This document shows positions 8,939-17,710 of a stretch of 64,000 nt of DNA, piece by piece. Positions within the stretch are counted from its first letter, which is position 1; every line of letters starts with the position of its first letter. Origin of the DNA: Actinomadura rupiterrae (lineage in GTDB: Bacteria; Actinomycetota; Actinomycetes; Streptosporangiales; Streptosporangiaceae); NCBI RefSeq assembly GCF_024172125.1, contig NZ_JAMZEA010000004.1:806001-870000 (forward strand). Direction: 5' to 3'. The notes under the pieces were generated by a model. It had not been told where the DNA came from and made no database searches. It saw only the letters and a program-made list of their open reading frames with translations. A program made the position numbers and the translations under genes.

Positions 8939-9780
8939 CAACGCCGTCCCGCCTCGTCCGCCCCGGAGCCCACCACCGGATCGCCTGCGCGACCGGCGGA
9001 TCGGAGGTCGCCGCCGGTGCCTGCGTCGGCGGTTCTGGGGTCGTAGCGGTAGCCGATGCCCCAGACGGTGACCAGGCGGCGGGGCGCGGCCGGGTCGGGT
9101 TCGAGCTTCTCGCGGAGCCGCCGCACGTGGACGGTCACCGTCGCCGAGTCGCCGAACGACCAGCCCCAGACGCGTTCGAGCAGCTGCTCGCGGGTGAAGG
9201 CGCGGCCGGGGTTGCGCAGCAGGAAGGCGAGCAGGTCGAACTCGCGGGCGGTGAGGGTGAGCGGCGCCCCGGCGAGGGTGGCGGTGTGGGCGTGCGGGTC
9301 GAGTTCGAGGTCGCCGTCGCGCAGCGGAGTGCCCTGCGCGGTGGGCACGACCGCGCCGCGCGCCCGCCGCAGGACGGACCGGACGCGCAAGGCCAGCTCG
9401 CGCGGGCTGAACGGCTTGGTGACGTAGTCGTCCGCGCCCATCGACAGGCCCACGAGGCGGTCGGCCTCCGCGCCGAGCGCGGTGAGCATCACGACCGGGA
9501 CGGCGGTCGTCTCGCGGAGCCTGCGGCAGACCTCCAGACCGTCCATGCCGGGCAGCATCAGGTCGAGGACGACCAGGTCGGGCGGGTTCTCGCGGGCGCG
9601 CTTCAACGCCTGGACGCCGTCGGCCACGCACTCGACGTCGTGGCCGTCGCGGACCAGGTAGCGGGCGACGACCTCCGCGACGGTGGGGTCGTCGTCCACG
9701 ACGAGAACGCGTCCGGTGACCTCCGGCGCGGCGGGGGCCGGACGTCCGCCGGACGGGGAGGGGCGCGTCGGTGAACTCAC
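8938..9780 (-). CDS. OmpR/PhoB-family response regulator
   Basis: About 280 aa. The receiver domain has acidic VLVVDDDP, phospho-acceptor Asp73 in VVLDLMLPGMDG, and Lys122 in DYVTKPF. A winged-helix Trans_reg_C domain follows, with LTLTAREFDLLAFLLRNPGR and VTVHVRRLREKLEPDP. A poorly conserved Ala/Gly/Asp tail follows GIGYRYDPR. The GTG at 9780 is my best start; an upstream in-frame ATG would add 16 residues, and neither has a clear ribosome site. It is the first gene of a regulator-kinase operon and divergent from the Gln/Gly/Pro-rich membrane protein at 9956. Confidence 0.88.
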   Translation of the reverse strand: MSSPTRPSPSGGRPAPAAPEVTGRVLVVDDDPTVAEVVARYLVRDGHDVECVADGVQALKRARENPPDLVVLDLMLPGMDGLEVCRRLRETTAVPVVMLTALGAEADRLVGLSMGADDYVTKPFSPRELALRVRSVLRRARGAVVPTAQGTPLRDGDLELDPHAHTATLAGAPLTLTAREFDLLAFLLRNPGRAFTREQLLERVWGWSFGDSATVTVHVRRLREKLEPDPAAPRRLVTVWGIGYRYDPRTADAGTGGDLRSAGRAGDPVVGSGADEAGRR

Positions 9781-9955
9781 ACGACCACGGTATGTCCCGG
9801 GCGGGACACCGCACCGCCACGTCATCACTCCGTAAGAACTTCGCGTCAGAGAACGCCGGAAAATGCGGCGGAACCGGGCGATCGCGGACCGCTTTCGGGC
9901 ACGAAATCGGGGCGGACGGGCTGCACCAGGGAGCGATGGTGGATTTAATGGTCAA

Positions 9956-11017
9956 ATGCACCAGCCGCCCTCCGCCGTACCCCCAGCGTCCCCGTTCCCG
10001 CCGCAGCCGCCGCGTCCGGGCCGTCCCGCCGGGTCGTCCCGGGTGCTGCCCGCGATCCTGCTGATCATGGTGGGCGGCGCGGTGGCGACCGTCTTCACCA
10101 CGATCACCGGCTACCTGGCCAGCCGCTCGCTGCGGCAGGTCATCGGCGGGGACGGCCATCCCGGCTTCCTGCTGTCGGAGAACTTCCTCTACCTCCAGCT
10201 CGTGGTGGTGGCGCTGATCGTCGCGCTGCCGCTGCTGGCCGTCCGCTCCCCGAACCCGGCGATCCCGGTCGTCTCGGCCGTCGCCGCGTTCATCGCGCTG
10301 CGCGTGGGATGGCTGCTGGGCAGCCTCGTCTACTACGCGGGCGACCACGTCTCCGACATCATCTCCGGCGCGTTCGAGCACATGGACGCCAAGGAGCTGA
10401 TCACTCCGGTGCTGGCGCTGCTGGTGGCCGGGGGCGGCACCCTGCTGGGGATGTCGCGCGCCAAGACCGCCGGGCCCGCGCCCGCCGGTGGCCCTGTCCC
10501 TGGCCCTGGCGGCCCTCAGTGGGGCGCGCCGCAGCCGCCGCCTCCCAGCGGCCCGCCTGTCTACGGCGGCCAGCAGCCCTATCCCCCCGCCCCTGGCCAG
10601 CCCGGCGCTCCCGGTCAGCCTGGCGTTCTCGGCGCGGGCCAGCCTGGAGGACAGCCCGGCGGTCAGCCTGGGGCGCAGTACGGCGGGCAGCCTGGCGGTC
10701 AGCCGTTCGGCGCGGCTCCCGGTTACCCGCCTCAGCAGCAGTCCCCGTCCGGCCCGTACGCGCAGCCCGCGCCTCCCGCCGCTCCTCCTCAGTCGGCGCC
10801 TGCCGCGCCTCCGGCGGCTCCGGGCGCGCCGCAGGCCGGGCCTGGTTCGTCGCAGGACGCGCCCGCCCAGCACACGATGCTGGACGCGGACCGCTCCGCC
10901 CTCGGAGGCAACGCGAACGCGGACGCGAAGCCCGACCCGGCGGCCTCGCCGAAGACGCAGCTCGACCAGCCGCTCCAGCTCCCCGACTCGTCCATGGACC
11001 AGGGCACCAAGGAGTAG
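9956..11017 (+). CDS. Membrane protein with long Pro/Gly/Gln-rich C-terminal tail
   Basis: 353 aa. A short Pro-rich N-terminus precedes four hydrophobic segments (for example VLPAILLIMVGGAVATVF, YLQLVVVALIVALPLL, PVVSAVAAFIALRVGWLLG, ITPVLALLVAGGGTLLGM). About 165 residues of low-complexity sequence follow, with GQPGGQPGGQPGAQYGGQPG-type repeats, probably cytoplasmic and disordered. I do not recognise a family. It is divergent from the response-regulator operon, which may control it. A strong hairpin follows 16 bases after the stop. Confidence 0.75.
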   Translation: MHQPPSAVPPASPFPPQPPRPGRPAGSSRVLPAILLIMVGGAVATVFTTITGYLASRSLRQVIGGDGHPGFLLSENFLYLQLVVVALIVALPLLAVRSPNPAIPVVSAVAAFIALRVGWLLGSLVYYAGDHVSDIISGAFEHMDAKELITPVLALLVAGGGTLLGMSRAKTAGPAPAGGPVPGPGGPQWGAPQPPPPSGPPVYGGQQPYPPAPGQPGAPGQPGVLGAGQPGGQPGGQPGAQYGGQPGGQPFGAAPGYPPQQQSPSGPYAQPAPPAAPPQSAPAAPPAAPGAPQAGPGSSQDAPAQHTMLDADRSALGGNANADAKPDPAASPKTQLDQPLQLPDSSMDQGTKE

Positions 11018-11033
11018 CCGGCAGAGCAAGGAC

Positions 11034-11068
11034 GAGGCGGGCCCGCACCGTGCGTGCGGGCCCGCCTC
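11034..11068 (+). terminator. Intrinsic-terminator-like hairpin
   Basis: Perfect 15-bp inverted repeat (11034-11048 / 11054-11068) with a 5-base loop, 16 bases after the stop of the Pro/Gln-rich membrane protein gene. There is no T-run, as is common in actinomycetes. Confidence 0.7.
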
Positions 11069-11184
11069 GTGCGTGCTCAGGGAGGATCACCCTGAAGTCT
11101 CAGGGTCGGGCTCGGGGACCGGTAGGGGTCCGGGTCGTCCTCCAGAGTGATGACGGCGCACGCGTCCCGGCCTAGATTGTGGGC

Positions 11185-11355
11185 ATGGGTCGGACAATCC
11201 TGACAATCGTTGGTGTCATTCTCGCGCTGTGGCTGGCCTTCTCCGTGGTCGGCTGGGTCCTGTCGATGCTGAAGTTCTTCTTCATCATCGGCTTCTTCGC
11301 GGTGGTCATCGCGCTCGTGGTGACGCTCGTCTCCAAGAGCTCGCGACGCCGCTGA
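11185..11355 (+). CDS. Small two-helix membrane peptide (56 aa)
   Basis: ATG at 11185 to TGA at 11353-11355. The peptide starts MGRTILTIVGVILALWLAF, has a second hydrophobic stretch rich in Phe/Ile/Val (FFFIIGFFAVVIALVV) and ends in a basic KSSRRR tail, giving a two-helix topology with a cytoplasmic basic end. Small proteins of this type are widespread in actinobacteria; their function is unknown. It lies between a terminator and the acyl-CoA synthetase gene. No strong ribosome site is visible, and leaderless or weak expression is possible. Confidence 0.6.
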   Translation: MGRTILTIVGVILALWLAFSVVGWVLSMLKFFFIIGFFAVVIALVVTLVSKSSRRR

Positions 11356-11498
11356 GTCCTCTTCCCCTTACCGGACGCTCTTCCCTTACCGGACGCTTCG
11401 CCGGACCGCTTGTCCCCGCCACGCCGATGGCCCGATGATGCCCTCACCACCGCGCGGTGGGCGAGCGCGGGCGGGCCGTCGGCGAGAGGAGCGCGTCC

Positions 11499-13040
11499 AT
11501 GCCGGTGTTGACCGGGATACTCCGCGAACGAGCGCACGAACATCCGGACAAGGTCGCCTTCCACGCGGGCGATCCGGCGGACGGGCGCGCGGTCACCTAC
11601 CGGGAGTTCGACCAGCGCGCCGACCGGGCGGCGGCGGCGCTCGCGGCGTCCGGTGTCGGACCGGGCGACCGGATCGCGGTCCTCGACAAGAACTCGGTCG
11701 AGTTCGCCGAGCTGATGTTCGGCGCGGCACGGATCGGGGCCGTCCTCGTCCCGGTGAACTACCGTCTCGCGCCGGACGAGGTCGCCTTCATCGTCGGTAA
11801 CGCGCGCGCACGAGTCTTCCTCGTCGGTCCCGAGTTCGTCTCCATGCTGGACGCGCTGGAGGGCCGACTAGAGCACACCTCCAAAACCCTGGTGATCGGG
11901 CCCGACTACGAGGAATGGCTCGCGTCCGCGCCGGATGCATCGCCCGCGCACGAGGCGCGCCCATCGGACGTGTTCGTGCAGCTCTACTCGTCCGGTACGA
12001 CGGGTCTCCCCAAGGGCGTGCTGCTCACCCACGAGAACTTCATCACCGCGCTACCGCTCACCCAGGAGCTCTGGGGCCTGGACGACTCGACCGTCCTGAT
12101 GGTCGCGATGCCGCAGTACCACGTGGCGGGCACCGTCCTCACGGTCTGCACCGTCTACGACGGCCTGACCGGGGTCATCGGGCGCGAACCGGACCCGCTC
12201 CTCATCGCGCGCGCGATAGAGCGGCACAAGGTCACGCACATCTTCCTCGTCCCGGCGCTGCTGCGGTTCTTCCGGCTCGTCCCGGAGGTCGCCGAATGCG
12301 ACATGAGCAGCCTGCGGTTGCTGCTGTACGGCGCGTCCCCGATCAGCGAGGACGTCCTGCGCGGCGCGATGGAGATGCTGCCCGGCACCGAGTTCATGCA
12401 GGTGTACGGCCTGACCGAGACGACCGGCGCGATCACCTACCTGCCGTCCGCCGACCACGAACCGGGCAGCGGGCGGCTGCGCAGCGCGGGCATCCCCTAC
12501 CCGGCCTGCGAGCTGCGCATCGCCGACCCCGCGACGCTGGAGGAGCTGCCCCCCGGGCAGGTCGGCGAGATCCTCTGCCGGACCCCGCAGAACATGCTCG
12601 GCTACTGGGACCTGCCGGACGCCACGTCCGCCGCGCTCCTCCCGGACGGCTTCTTCCGCACCGGCGACGCGGGCTACCTGGACGAGGACGGCTACCTCTA
12701 CATCCACGACCGGGTGAAGGACATGATCATCTCGGGCGGGGAGAACATCTACCCCGCCGAGGTCGAGAACGTCCTGATGCACCACCCGAAGGTGACCGAC
12801 TGCGCGGTCATCGGCGTCCCCGACCCCAAGTGGGGCGAGACCCCGAAGGCCCTGGTCGTCGCGTCCGGCGAGGTCTCCCCGTCCGACCTGGTCGACTTCT
12901 GCCGCGCCCGCCTGGCGCACTTCAAGTGCCCCACCTCGGTCGAGTTCCGCGACGCCATCCCCCGCAACCCCACCGGCAAAATCCTCAAACGCGACCTCCG
13001 AGCCCCCTACTGGGAAGGCCAATCCCGCTCCGTCCACTAA
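11499..13040 (+). CDS. Acyl-CoA synthetase (fatty acid--CoA ligase, ANL superfamily)
   Basis: A 513-aa adenylate-forming enzyme. It has the P-loop YSSGTTGLPKG (residues 163-173), the A5 motif YGLTETTGAI, the A7/A8 hinge TGDAGYLDEDGYLYIHDR...MIISGGENIYP, and the catalytic C-terminal lysine in NPTGKILKRDLR (Lys494). It should activate a carboxylic acid with ATP to an acyl-AMP and then to an acyl-CoA; medium/long-chain fatty acid is the usual substrate, but the chain length is not deducible. The ATG at 11499 is preceded by GAGAGGAG. It is monocistronic. Confidence 0.9.
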   Translation: MPVLTGILRERAHEHPDKVAFHAGDPADGRAVTYREFDQRADRAAAALAASGVGPGDRIAVLDKNSVEFAELMFGAARIGAVLVPVNYRLAPDEVAFIVGNARARVFLVGPEFVSMLDALEGRLEHTSKTLVIGPDYEEWLASAPDASPAHEARPSDVFVQLYSSGTTGLPKGVLLTHENFITALPLTQELWGLDDSTVLMVAMPQYHVAGTVLTVCTVYDGLTGVIGREPDPLLIARAIERHKVTHIFLVPALLRFFRLVPEVAECDMSSLRLLLYGASPISEDVLRGAMEMLPGTEFMQVYGLTETTGAITYLPSADHEPGSGRLRSAGIPYPACELRIADPATLEELPPGQVGEILCRTPQNMLGYWDLPDATSAALLPDGFFRTGDAGYLDEDGYLYIHDRVKDMIISGGENIYPAEVENVLMHHPKVTDCAVIGVPDPKWGETPKALVVASGEVSPSDLVDFCRARLAHFKCPTSVEFRDAIPRNPTGKILKRDLRAPYWEGQSRSVH

Positions 13041-13098
13041 CCCAACCGCAGCCCACACGCGCGCACGAGCCCGAACGGACTCGTCCGCGCAGAGGGCT

Positions 13099-14013
13099 CT
13101 ACGTGAAGTGGATGGTGGCGGTTATGGGGCGGTGGTTCGAGGAGCGGACGGGGGTGGGGGGGACGGTGCAGGTGAGGGTGGCGGAGTGGGAGGCGAAGAG
13201 GTAGTCGGTCTTGTCGGTGGCCTTGCCGGAGGCGTCCTGGCTGGTGGGGGCGCCGGTGCGGTCGCCGCCGCACTCGGTATAGACGCTGTAGAAGGCGTCC
13301 AGGGACTTGGCGCGGGGCTTGTCGGTGAAGTCGCCGCCGATGATCACGCGGTCGGCGTCGGCGAGGCCGAGGAGGGTCTGGGCCTGCTTGGCGCGCCAGG
13401 CGCCGTCGGGGTCGTCGCCGGGGTCGGACGAGCTGAGCTGCGCGGTGCAGACGCGCGCCGACCAGGCCTGGACCGTTCCGCAGACGGCGACGCGGCCGTG
13501 ACCGGGCTGGGACGGCAGGTTCGCGTGCCGGACGTCGGTGATCGGCTTGCGGGTGGCGACGGCGAGGCCGAGCTTGCCCTGGCCGTTCACGCAGGCGCGG
13601 GGCGAGCGGTCGTCGGCGGCGGGCTGCGGGGTGAAGATCCAGCTCCACGACTTCAGCCGGCCGAGGCCCTTCAGCGACCTGACCTGCTCGGAGCAGACCC
13701 GCTGCAGCAGCAGCGCATCCGCCTGGACGGCCTTGCCGGCGACGGTCGTGGTACCGAGCTGGCGGTCGATCCGGCGGACGAGGCCGGCGGAGTCGGAGCC
13801 GAGGGGGCAGCCGGGCTCGGCGTCACCGCAGACGTCCCAGGTCACGACGTTGACCGCGAGGGGGCCCGCGGCGGTGAGGGGCTGCGTCTTGCCGGCGTCG
13901 GTCGACCCTAGGGCCGGGCTCTTCTCGATCGCCGCTCCGGCACCTGCCAGGGCGACCACGACACCGGCGCCGCAGACGGCGACCAGGGGAATCAGGGCGC
14001 GGGGGGCTCGCAC
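13099..14013 (-). CDS. Secreted endonuclease/exonuclease/phosphatase (EEP)-family protein
   Basis: 304 aa with an N-terminal signal sequence (MRAPRALIPLVAVCGAGVVV). The mature part has EEP features: NVVTWDVC, an internal KLGLAVATRKPI segment, IIGGDFTDKP (the GDFN-like loop), a late KTDYLFAS segment and the terminal SNHRPITATI (SDHxP-like) catalytic His motif. Ser-Asn-His replaces the usual Ser-Asp-His, and several Cys suggest disulfides. It probably acts outside the cell as a metal-dependent phosphodiesterase or nuclease; the substrate is unknown. GTG start at 14013 with TGGAG upstream. Confidence 0.75.
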   Translation of the reverse strand: MRAPRALIPLVAVCGAGVVVALAGAGAAIEKSPALGSTDAGKTQPLTAAGPLAVNVVTWDVCGDAEPGCPLGSDSAGLVRRIDRQLGTTTVAGKAVQADALLLQRVCSEQVRSLKGLGRLKSWSWIFTPQPAADDRSPRACVNGQGKLGLAVATRKPITDVRHANLPSQPGHGRVAVCGTVQAWSARVCTAQLSSSDPGDDPDGAWRAKQAQTLLGLADADRVIIGGDFTDKPRAKSLDAFYSVYTECGGDRTGAPTSQDASGKATDKTDYLFASHSATLTCTVPPTPVRSSNHRPITATIHFT

Positions 14014-14183
14014 AGTACTCCATCAGGGGGTTCAGCGGGGGCTTGGGGGAATCCCACCACATCAAGATCGACCTCGCCAGCGGAACGGGCCGACCATCTC
14101 CGACAACCTACGTCCTTTACGACGCTTTACCGCACTTCTCGCAAATCTCCGGCCGCGCGCGAGCCGTCACGCGGGGGTGCGGT

Positions 14184-14223
14184 GGCGGGGGGACGCCGCA
14201 GCTCCGGACGGCGTCCCCCCGCC
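14184..14223 (-). terminator. Terminator hairpin after the deacetylase/GT gene
   Basis: Perfect 14-bp inverted repeat (14184-14197 / 14210-14223) with a 12-base loop, about 80 bases downstream of the stop at 14301 on the minus strand. It is G/C-only without a T-run. The rest of 14014-14300 holds the promoter region of the EEP gene and nothing else I can identify. Confidence 0.6.
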
Positions 14224-14300
14224 CTCCCCTGGGTCCGCGGCGGCGCTGGGCCGCTCGCGGGCGCCGCCGGCCGGTGGCCCCGCTCTCCTCCGGGCCGGCA

Positions 14301-16718
14301 TCAGGGAGCCGCGATCCCGGCCGGGGAGCCGGGACCGAGGTCGGAGTCGTGGCCGGGGCCGCCGTCCGCGAAGGTCCCCGTGCGGCGGATGGTGTGCCAG
14401 CGCAGCCGGGTCCCGAGCACCGCCGTCACCACCGACTGGACGACGACCAGGTAGAGGAGCTGGCGGTAGACGACCTGCTGGAGCGGCATCGTCCACAGCG
14501 GGCGCAGCCTCTCGCCGTCCAGCCAGAGCGCGTAGCCGCCGGCCGCGACCTGCGCGCCCGCGAACAGCGCCCACATGGTGATCGGCGCGACCGGGTCCAT
14601 GAAGAACAGGCCGAACACCGCGAACAGGTCCACGGCGGGCGCGAACAGCGGCAGGACGACCTGGAAGGCGGTCAGGTAGAGCAGGCAGCGGCGGCCGAAC
14701 GTCCCGCGCTCGACCAGGGAGCGCCGGTGCTTCCACATCGCCTGGAGCGTCCCGTAGCACCAGCGGTAGCGCTGCCGCCAGAGCTGCCGCAGCGAGTCCG
14801 GGACCTCCGTCCAGGCGAGCGCGTGCTCGGCGTACACTACGCGCCAGCCGGCGCGGCAGATCGCCATCGTGAGGTCGGTGTCCTCGGCGAGCGTGTCGGT
14901 GGGGACGCCGCCGACCGACACCAGCGTCCGTCGGCGGAACGCGCCGATCGCGCCGGGGATGGTCGGCATGCAGCGCGCGACGTCGAACATCCGGCGGTCG
15001 AGGTTGAACCCGATCACGTACTCCAGGTGCTGCCACCGGCCGAGCAGCCCGCCCCGGTTGGCCACCTTGGTGTTGCCGCTGACCGCGCCGACCTCGGGAT
15101 CGGCGGCGAGCGGCGCGACGATGTGCCGGATCGTGTCCCGCTGGAACACGGTGTCGCCGTCCACCAGCACCAGGATCTCGCCGACCGAGGCCGCGATCCC
15201 GACGTTGAGCGCGCCCGGCTTGCCGCCGTTGGGCTTGCGCATCAGCCGGACGCCGGGCAGCGCGAGCCGCGCGACGATCTCCGCGGTCGCGTCGGTGGAC
15301 CCGTCGTCCACGACGATCACTTCGAGCGGGCCCGGGTAGTCGGTGTTCAGCAGGGACCGGACGGTCGCCGCGATCCCGGCCTCCTCGTTGTAGGCGGGGA
15401 CGATCACCGACACCGACGGCGGGGCGTCCGCCCCGGACGGCGCGCCGAGCGCCGACAGCGCGGCGGCGGGATCCGGCGGTCCGGACGCCGGCTGGAGGGA
15501 CCGCGGCGGGCGGAACCGGCGCGCCCGCTGCCGGTGCACGTGCGCGAACACCAGCAGGACGGCCAGCCGCACCGCGGCCGCCACTCCGGCGATCACGAAC
15601 AGCAGCTGCATCCAGCCGGTGAGCGCGGCGGCCGAGCGCTGCGCGGAGACCAGCGTCCAGCCGATCGCCTTCTCGGTCCCGGTCGCGGGCACGTCCGCTT
15701 TCGGCAGGCCCATCGCCGCGGAGACCGTGGTGAACCGGTACCCGCGCGCCTGGAGCCTGACGATCACCTGCTCGACGGCCGCGACCGTCTCGGTGCGGTC
15801 GCCGCCCGCGTCGTGCAGCATCACGATCGCGCCGTGGCCGTCCTTCTCCGACGCCGTCGCGGCCTGGACGATCTTGTCGACGCCCGGCTTCTGCCAGTCC
15901 TCGGTGTCCCGGTCAGTGAGGACGACCAGGTAGCCCTCGCGCCCGGCCTGCTGGGCGGCGCGCCACTCCGGCGCGGTCAGCCCGTCCGGGACGGACGAGT
16001 AGGGCATGCGGATCAGCCGCGTGTGCACCCCGGCCGCGCCGGCGAGCGCGCGCTGCGTCAGGTCCAGTTCGAGCCGGTTGCGCCACGCGGGCGCGGACGC
16101 CATGTCCACGTGCGTGTAGGTGTGCGAACCGATCTCGTTGCCCTCGGCGATCATCCGCTTGGCGATCTCCGGGTGCTGCGCGATGTGCGCCCCGATCGAG
16201 AAGAACGTCGCGTGCGCGTCGTGCCGCTTCAGGACGTCCAGCAGGCGCGGCGTCCACTTGGGGTCCGGTCCGTCGTCGAAGGTCAGCGCGATCGTCTTCG
16301 GTGGCGTCCGCAGGCTGTGCGGGGTGCCGCCGGCCAGGTTCAGCACCGGCCCGCCGTCCATCACTTGGGACGGCGCGGGCGCGGGCTCGTGCTTCGGTTC
16401 GTGCTTGGGCGACTCGCCGACCGCGCCGTTCGCGAACCCGTCCAGCAGCAGCAGCGTGATCAGCGCGAGGCTGCCCAGCGCCATCAGCACCCAGTGGCCG
16501 CGCGGCTCCCGCGCCTTGTCCGCAGCCGACCCCCCGCGCCCGCGCTTCTTCCGGGCATCGAGAGAGGCGTTGTCGGGCCGTCCAGTGGGGTGGGGGTTGT
16601 CGGCGGGATAGGCCCGCCGTCGCCCGCGCGCGCTGGCGGAGGTGCGCCGACGACCTGCCCTGTCGTCGGTGCGACCTTGCGCGTCGGCGGGCGACGGCGG
16701 GGGTTCGGGAGGCTCCAC
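14301..16718 (-). CDS. Bifunctional polysaccharide deacetylase / family 2 glycosyltransferase
   Basis: 805 aa. Order: basic cytoplasmic N-terminus, one helix (about residue 75-95), NodB deacetylase domain, helices, GT2 domain, then four or more C-terminal helices. The NodB domain has TFDDGPDP (146-151), SHTYTH (198-203), RMPYSS and a late MLHDAGGDR; the GT2 domain (from about 436) has VVDDGSTD, DGD (520-522), EDTD (612-615) and QRYRW (649-653). The architecture is that of bacterial hyaluronan/cellulose/chitin-synthase-like processive enzymes fused to an extracytoplasmic deacetylase, so it may make and partly deacetylate a GlcNAc-type polymer. GTG start at 16718, two bases after the stop of the upstream membrane gene; coupled expression is likely. 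Confidence 0.85.
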   Translation of the reverse strand: MEPPEPPPSPADAQGRTDDRAGRRRTSASARGRRRAYPADNPHPTGRPDNASLDARKKRGRGGSAADKAREPRGHWVLMALGSLALITLLLLDGFANGAVGESPKHEPKHEPAPAPSQVMDGGPVLNLAGGTPHSLRTPPKTIALTFDDGPDPKWTPRLLDVLKRHDAHATFFSIGAHIAQHPEIAKRMIAEGNEIGSHTYTHVDMASAPAWRNRLELDLTQRALAGAAGVHTRLIRMPYSSVPDGLTAPEWRAAQQAGREGYLVVLTDRDTEDWQKPGVDKIVQAATASEKDGHGAIVMLHDAGGDRTETVAAVEQVIVRLQARGYRFTTVSAAMGLPKADVPATGTEKAIGWTLVSAQRSAAALTGWMQLLFVIAGVAAAVRLAVLLVFAHVHRQRARRFRPPRSLQPASGPPDPAAALSALGAPSGADAPPSVSVIVPAYNEEAGIAATVRSLLNTDYPGPLEVIVVDDGSTDATAEIVARLALPGVRLMRKPNGGKPGALNVGIAASVGEILVLVDGDTVFQRDTIRHIVAPLAADPEVGAVSGNTKVANRGGLLGRWQHLEYVIGFNLDRRMFDVARCMPTIPGAIGAFRRRTLVSVGGVPTDTLAEDTDLTMAICRAGWRVVYAEHALAWTEVPDSLRQLWRQRYRWCYGTLQAMWKHRRSLVERGTFGRRCLLYLTAFQVVLPLFAPAVDLFAVFGLFFMDPVAPITMWALFAGAQVAAGGYALWLDGERLRPLWTMPLQQVVYRQLLYLVVVQSVVTAVLGTRLRWHTIRRTGTFADGGPGHDSDLGPGSPAGIAAP

Positions 16719-16720
16719 GG

Positions 16721-17542
16721 TCAGCCCGTCGCCTTCGGGCGGCGGGTCTGTCCGGGGGGCGTCGGCTTGCCATTGCCGGGGCGGGTCCGGGTCGCCGTCG
16801 GGCTGGGCGACGCGGACGAGGTCGGCGCGGAAGCCGAGGGCTTCGGGGTGGTGGACGGCGAGGTGCCGTGGCCGCCGCCCCCGCGGCCACCGCCGCCGGA
16901 CCGTCCTGCGGGGGACGATCCGGACGGCACCGAGCCCGGGGTCCGGCCGTCCGGCCGGTTCTGGCCATGCGGGGCCTGCTTGGGAAGGGGGCTGGGGGCC
17001 TTGGTCTTCTTGTGGTGGTGCTGCGCGCCCGGGACGACCGTCCAAGGCGTCCCGGGGACGCTGGCGCCGGTCGCCACGCCGATGACCATGGCCACGAGGA
17101 ACGCGATGAGGAACCCGCCGCACACCATCCCGATGCGGCGGCCGAGACGGCGGCGCCGCCCGGAGAGGTCGACGAACACCGGCGCGGGTTCCGCGATTTC
17201 CGGCATGGCGGGCGCGTCCAGGGCGGGCGAGGCGTTTCCGGGTGCGTCCGAGGTGAGGATCTCGGTCCGCCCGAAGGACCCGGCGCCCGAGCCGTCCGGG
17301 ATCACCGACGTCGCGCCCGAGCCGTCCGCGAGTACGGACGTGGCGGTGGAGGCGAACTCGCCGAGCGGCGCGTTCTCGCGGCCGAGCGGCGCGCCGGCGG
17401 GGGACGAGTGCACCAGCGTGTCGCCGGCGGCGCGCGGGGAGCGGCCCCGGTGCGAGGCCTCGCCGGGCGCGGCCGGGGGACCCGTGGGCGCGCGGTGGTG
17501 CGGCGCGGCCGGGTCGGCGCGGAAGGTCGTCTCGCTGTCCAT
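16721..17542 (-). CDS. Single-pass membrane protein with Pro/Ser/Thr/Gly-rich extracytoplasmic tail
   Basis: 273 aa. A 125-residue acidic/Ala-rich N-terminal part precedes RRRRLGRR and one hydrophobic helix (GMVCGGFLIAFLVAMVIGVA). A long Pro/Lys then Gly, Ser/Thr/Pro low-complexity tail follows, probably wall-spanning. No family is recognised. It sits directly upstream of, and two bases from, the bifunctional deacetylase/GT gene, so it is probably an accessory or anchor for that synthase. The ATG at 17542 has GGAG only three bases away. A perfect 11-bp inverted repeat lies in its leader. Confidence 0.65.
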   Translation of the reverse strand: MDSETTFRADPAAPHHRAPTGPPAAPGEASHRGRSPRAAGDTLVHSSPAGAPLGRENAPLGEFASTATSVLADGSGATSVIPDGSGAGSFGRTEILTSDAPGNASPALDAPAMPEIAEPAPVFVDLSGRRRRLGRRIGMVCGGFLIAFLVAMVIGVATGASVPGTPWTVVPGAQHHHKKTKAPSPLPKQAPHGQNRPDGRTPGSVPSGSSPAGRSGGGGRGGGGHGTSPSTTPKPSASAPTSSASPSPTATRTRPGNGKPTPPGQTRRPKATG

Positions 17543-17569
17543 GGGCTCCGTCGTGTTTTCAGATGTGGC

Positions 17570-17599
17570 GGGGTCACCGGCCGGGGAACCGGTGACCCC
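17570..17599. promoter_or_regulatory. 11-bp inverted repeat in the divergent control region
   Basis: GGGGTCACCGG (17570-17580) and CCGGTGACCCC (17589-17599) are perfect complements with an 8-bp spacer. They lie between the minus-strand membrane gene (start 17542) and the plus-strand ECF sigma gene (start 17711). The element could be an operator or a leader hairpin. A GGAACC at 17585-17590, of the type read as an ECF -35 element, overlaps its right arm. Confidence 0.45.
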
Positions 17600-17710
17600 G
17601 CAAGGACCGCGTCCGGCGTGACGGGGGCGGCGCCGGGGGCGTCGCGGTCTCAAGGGGTTCAGCGCCGAACGGTTCGCATGTGTCACACCCACCGCCCAAC
17701 TGATTGCAGA

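Noticed and set aside
9863..9955. Upstream extension of the Pro/Gln-rich membrane protein
   Set aside because: Residues are Arg/Gly-rich without family character, and the ATG at 9956 begins the typical Pro-rich N-terminus.
16719..17123. Extension of the bifunctional deacetylase/GT into the preceding gene
   Set aside because: That part is in a different frame over the single-pass membrane gene, which has the better coding character; GTG at 16718 fits the operon layout.
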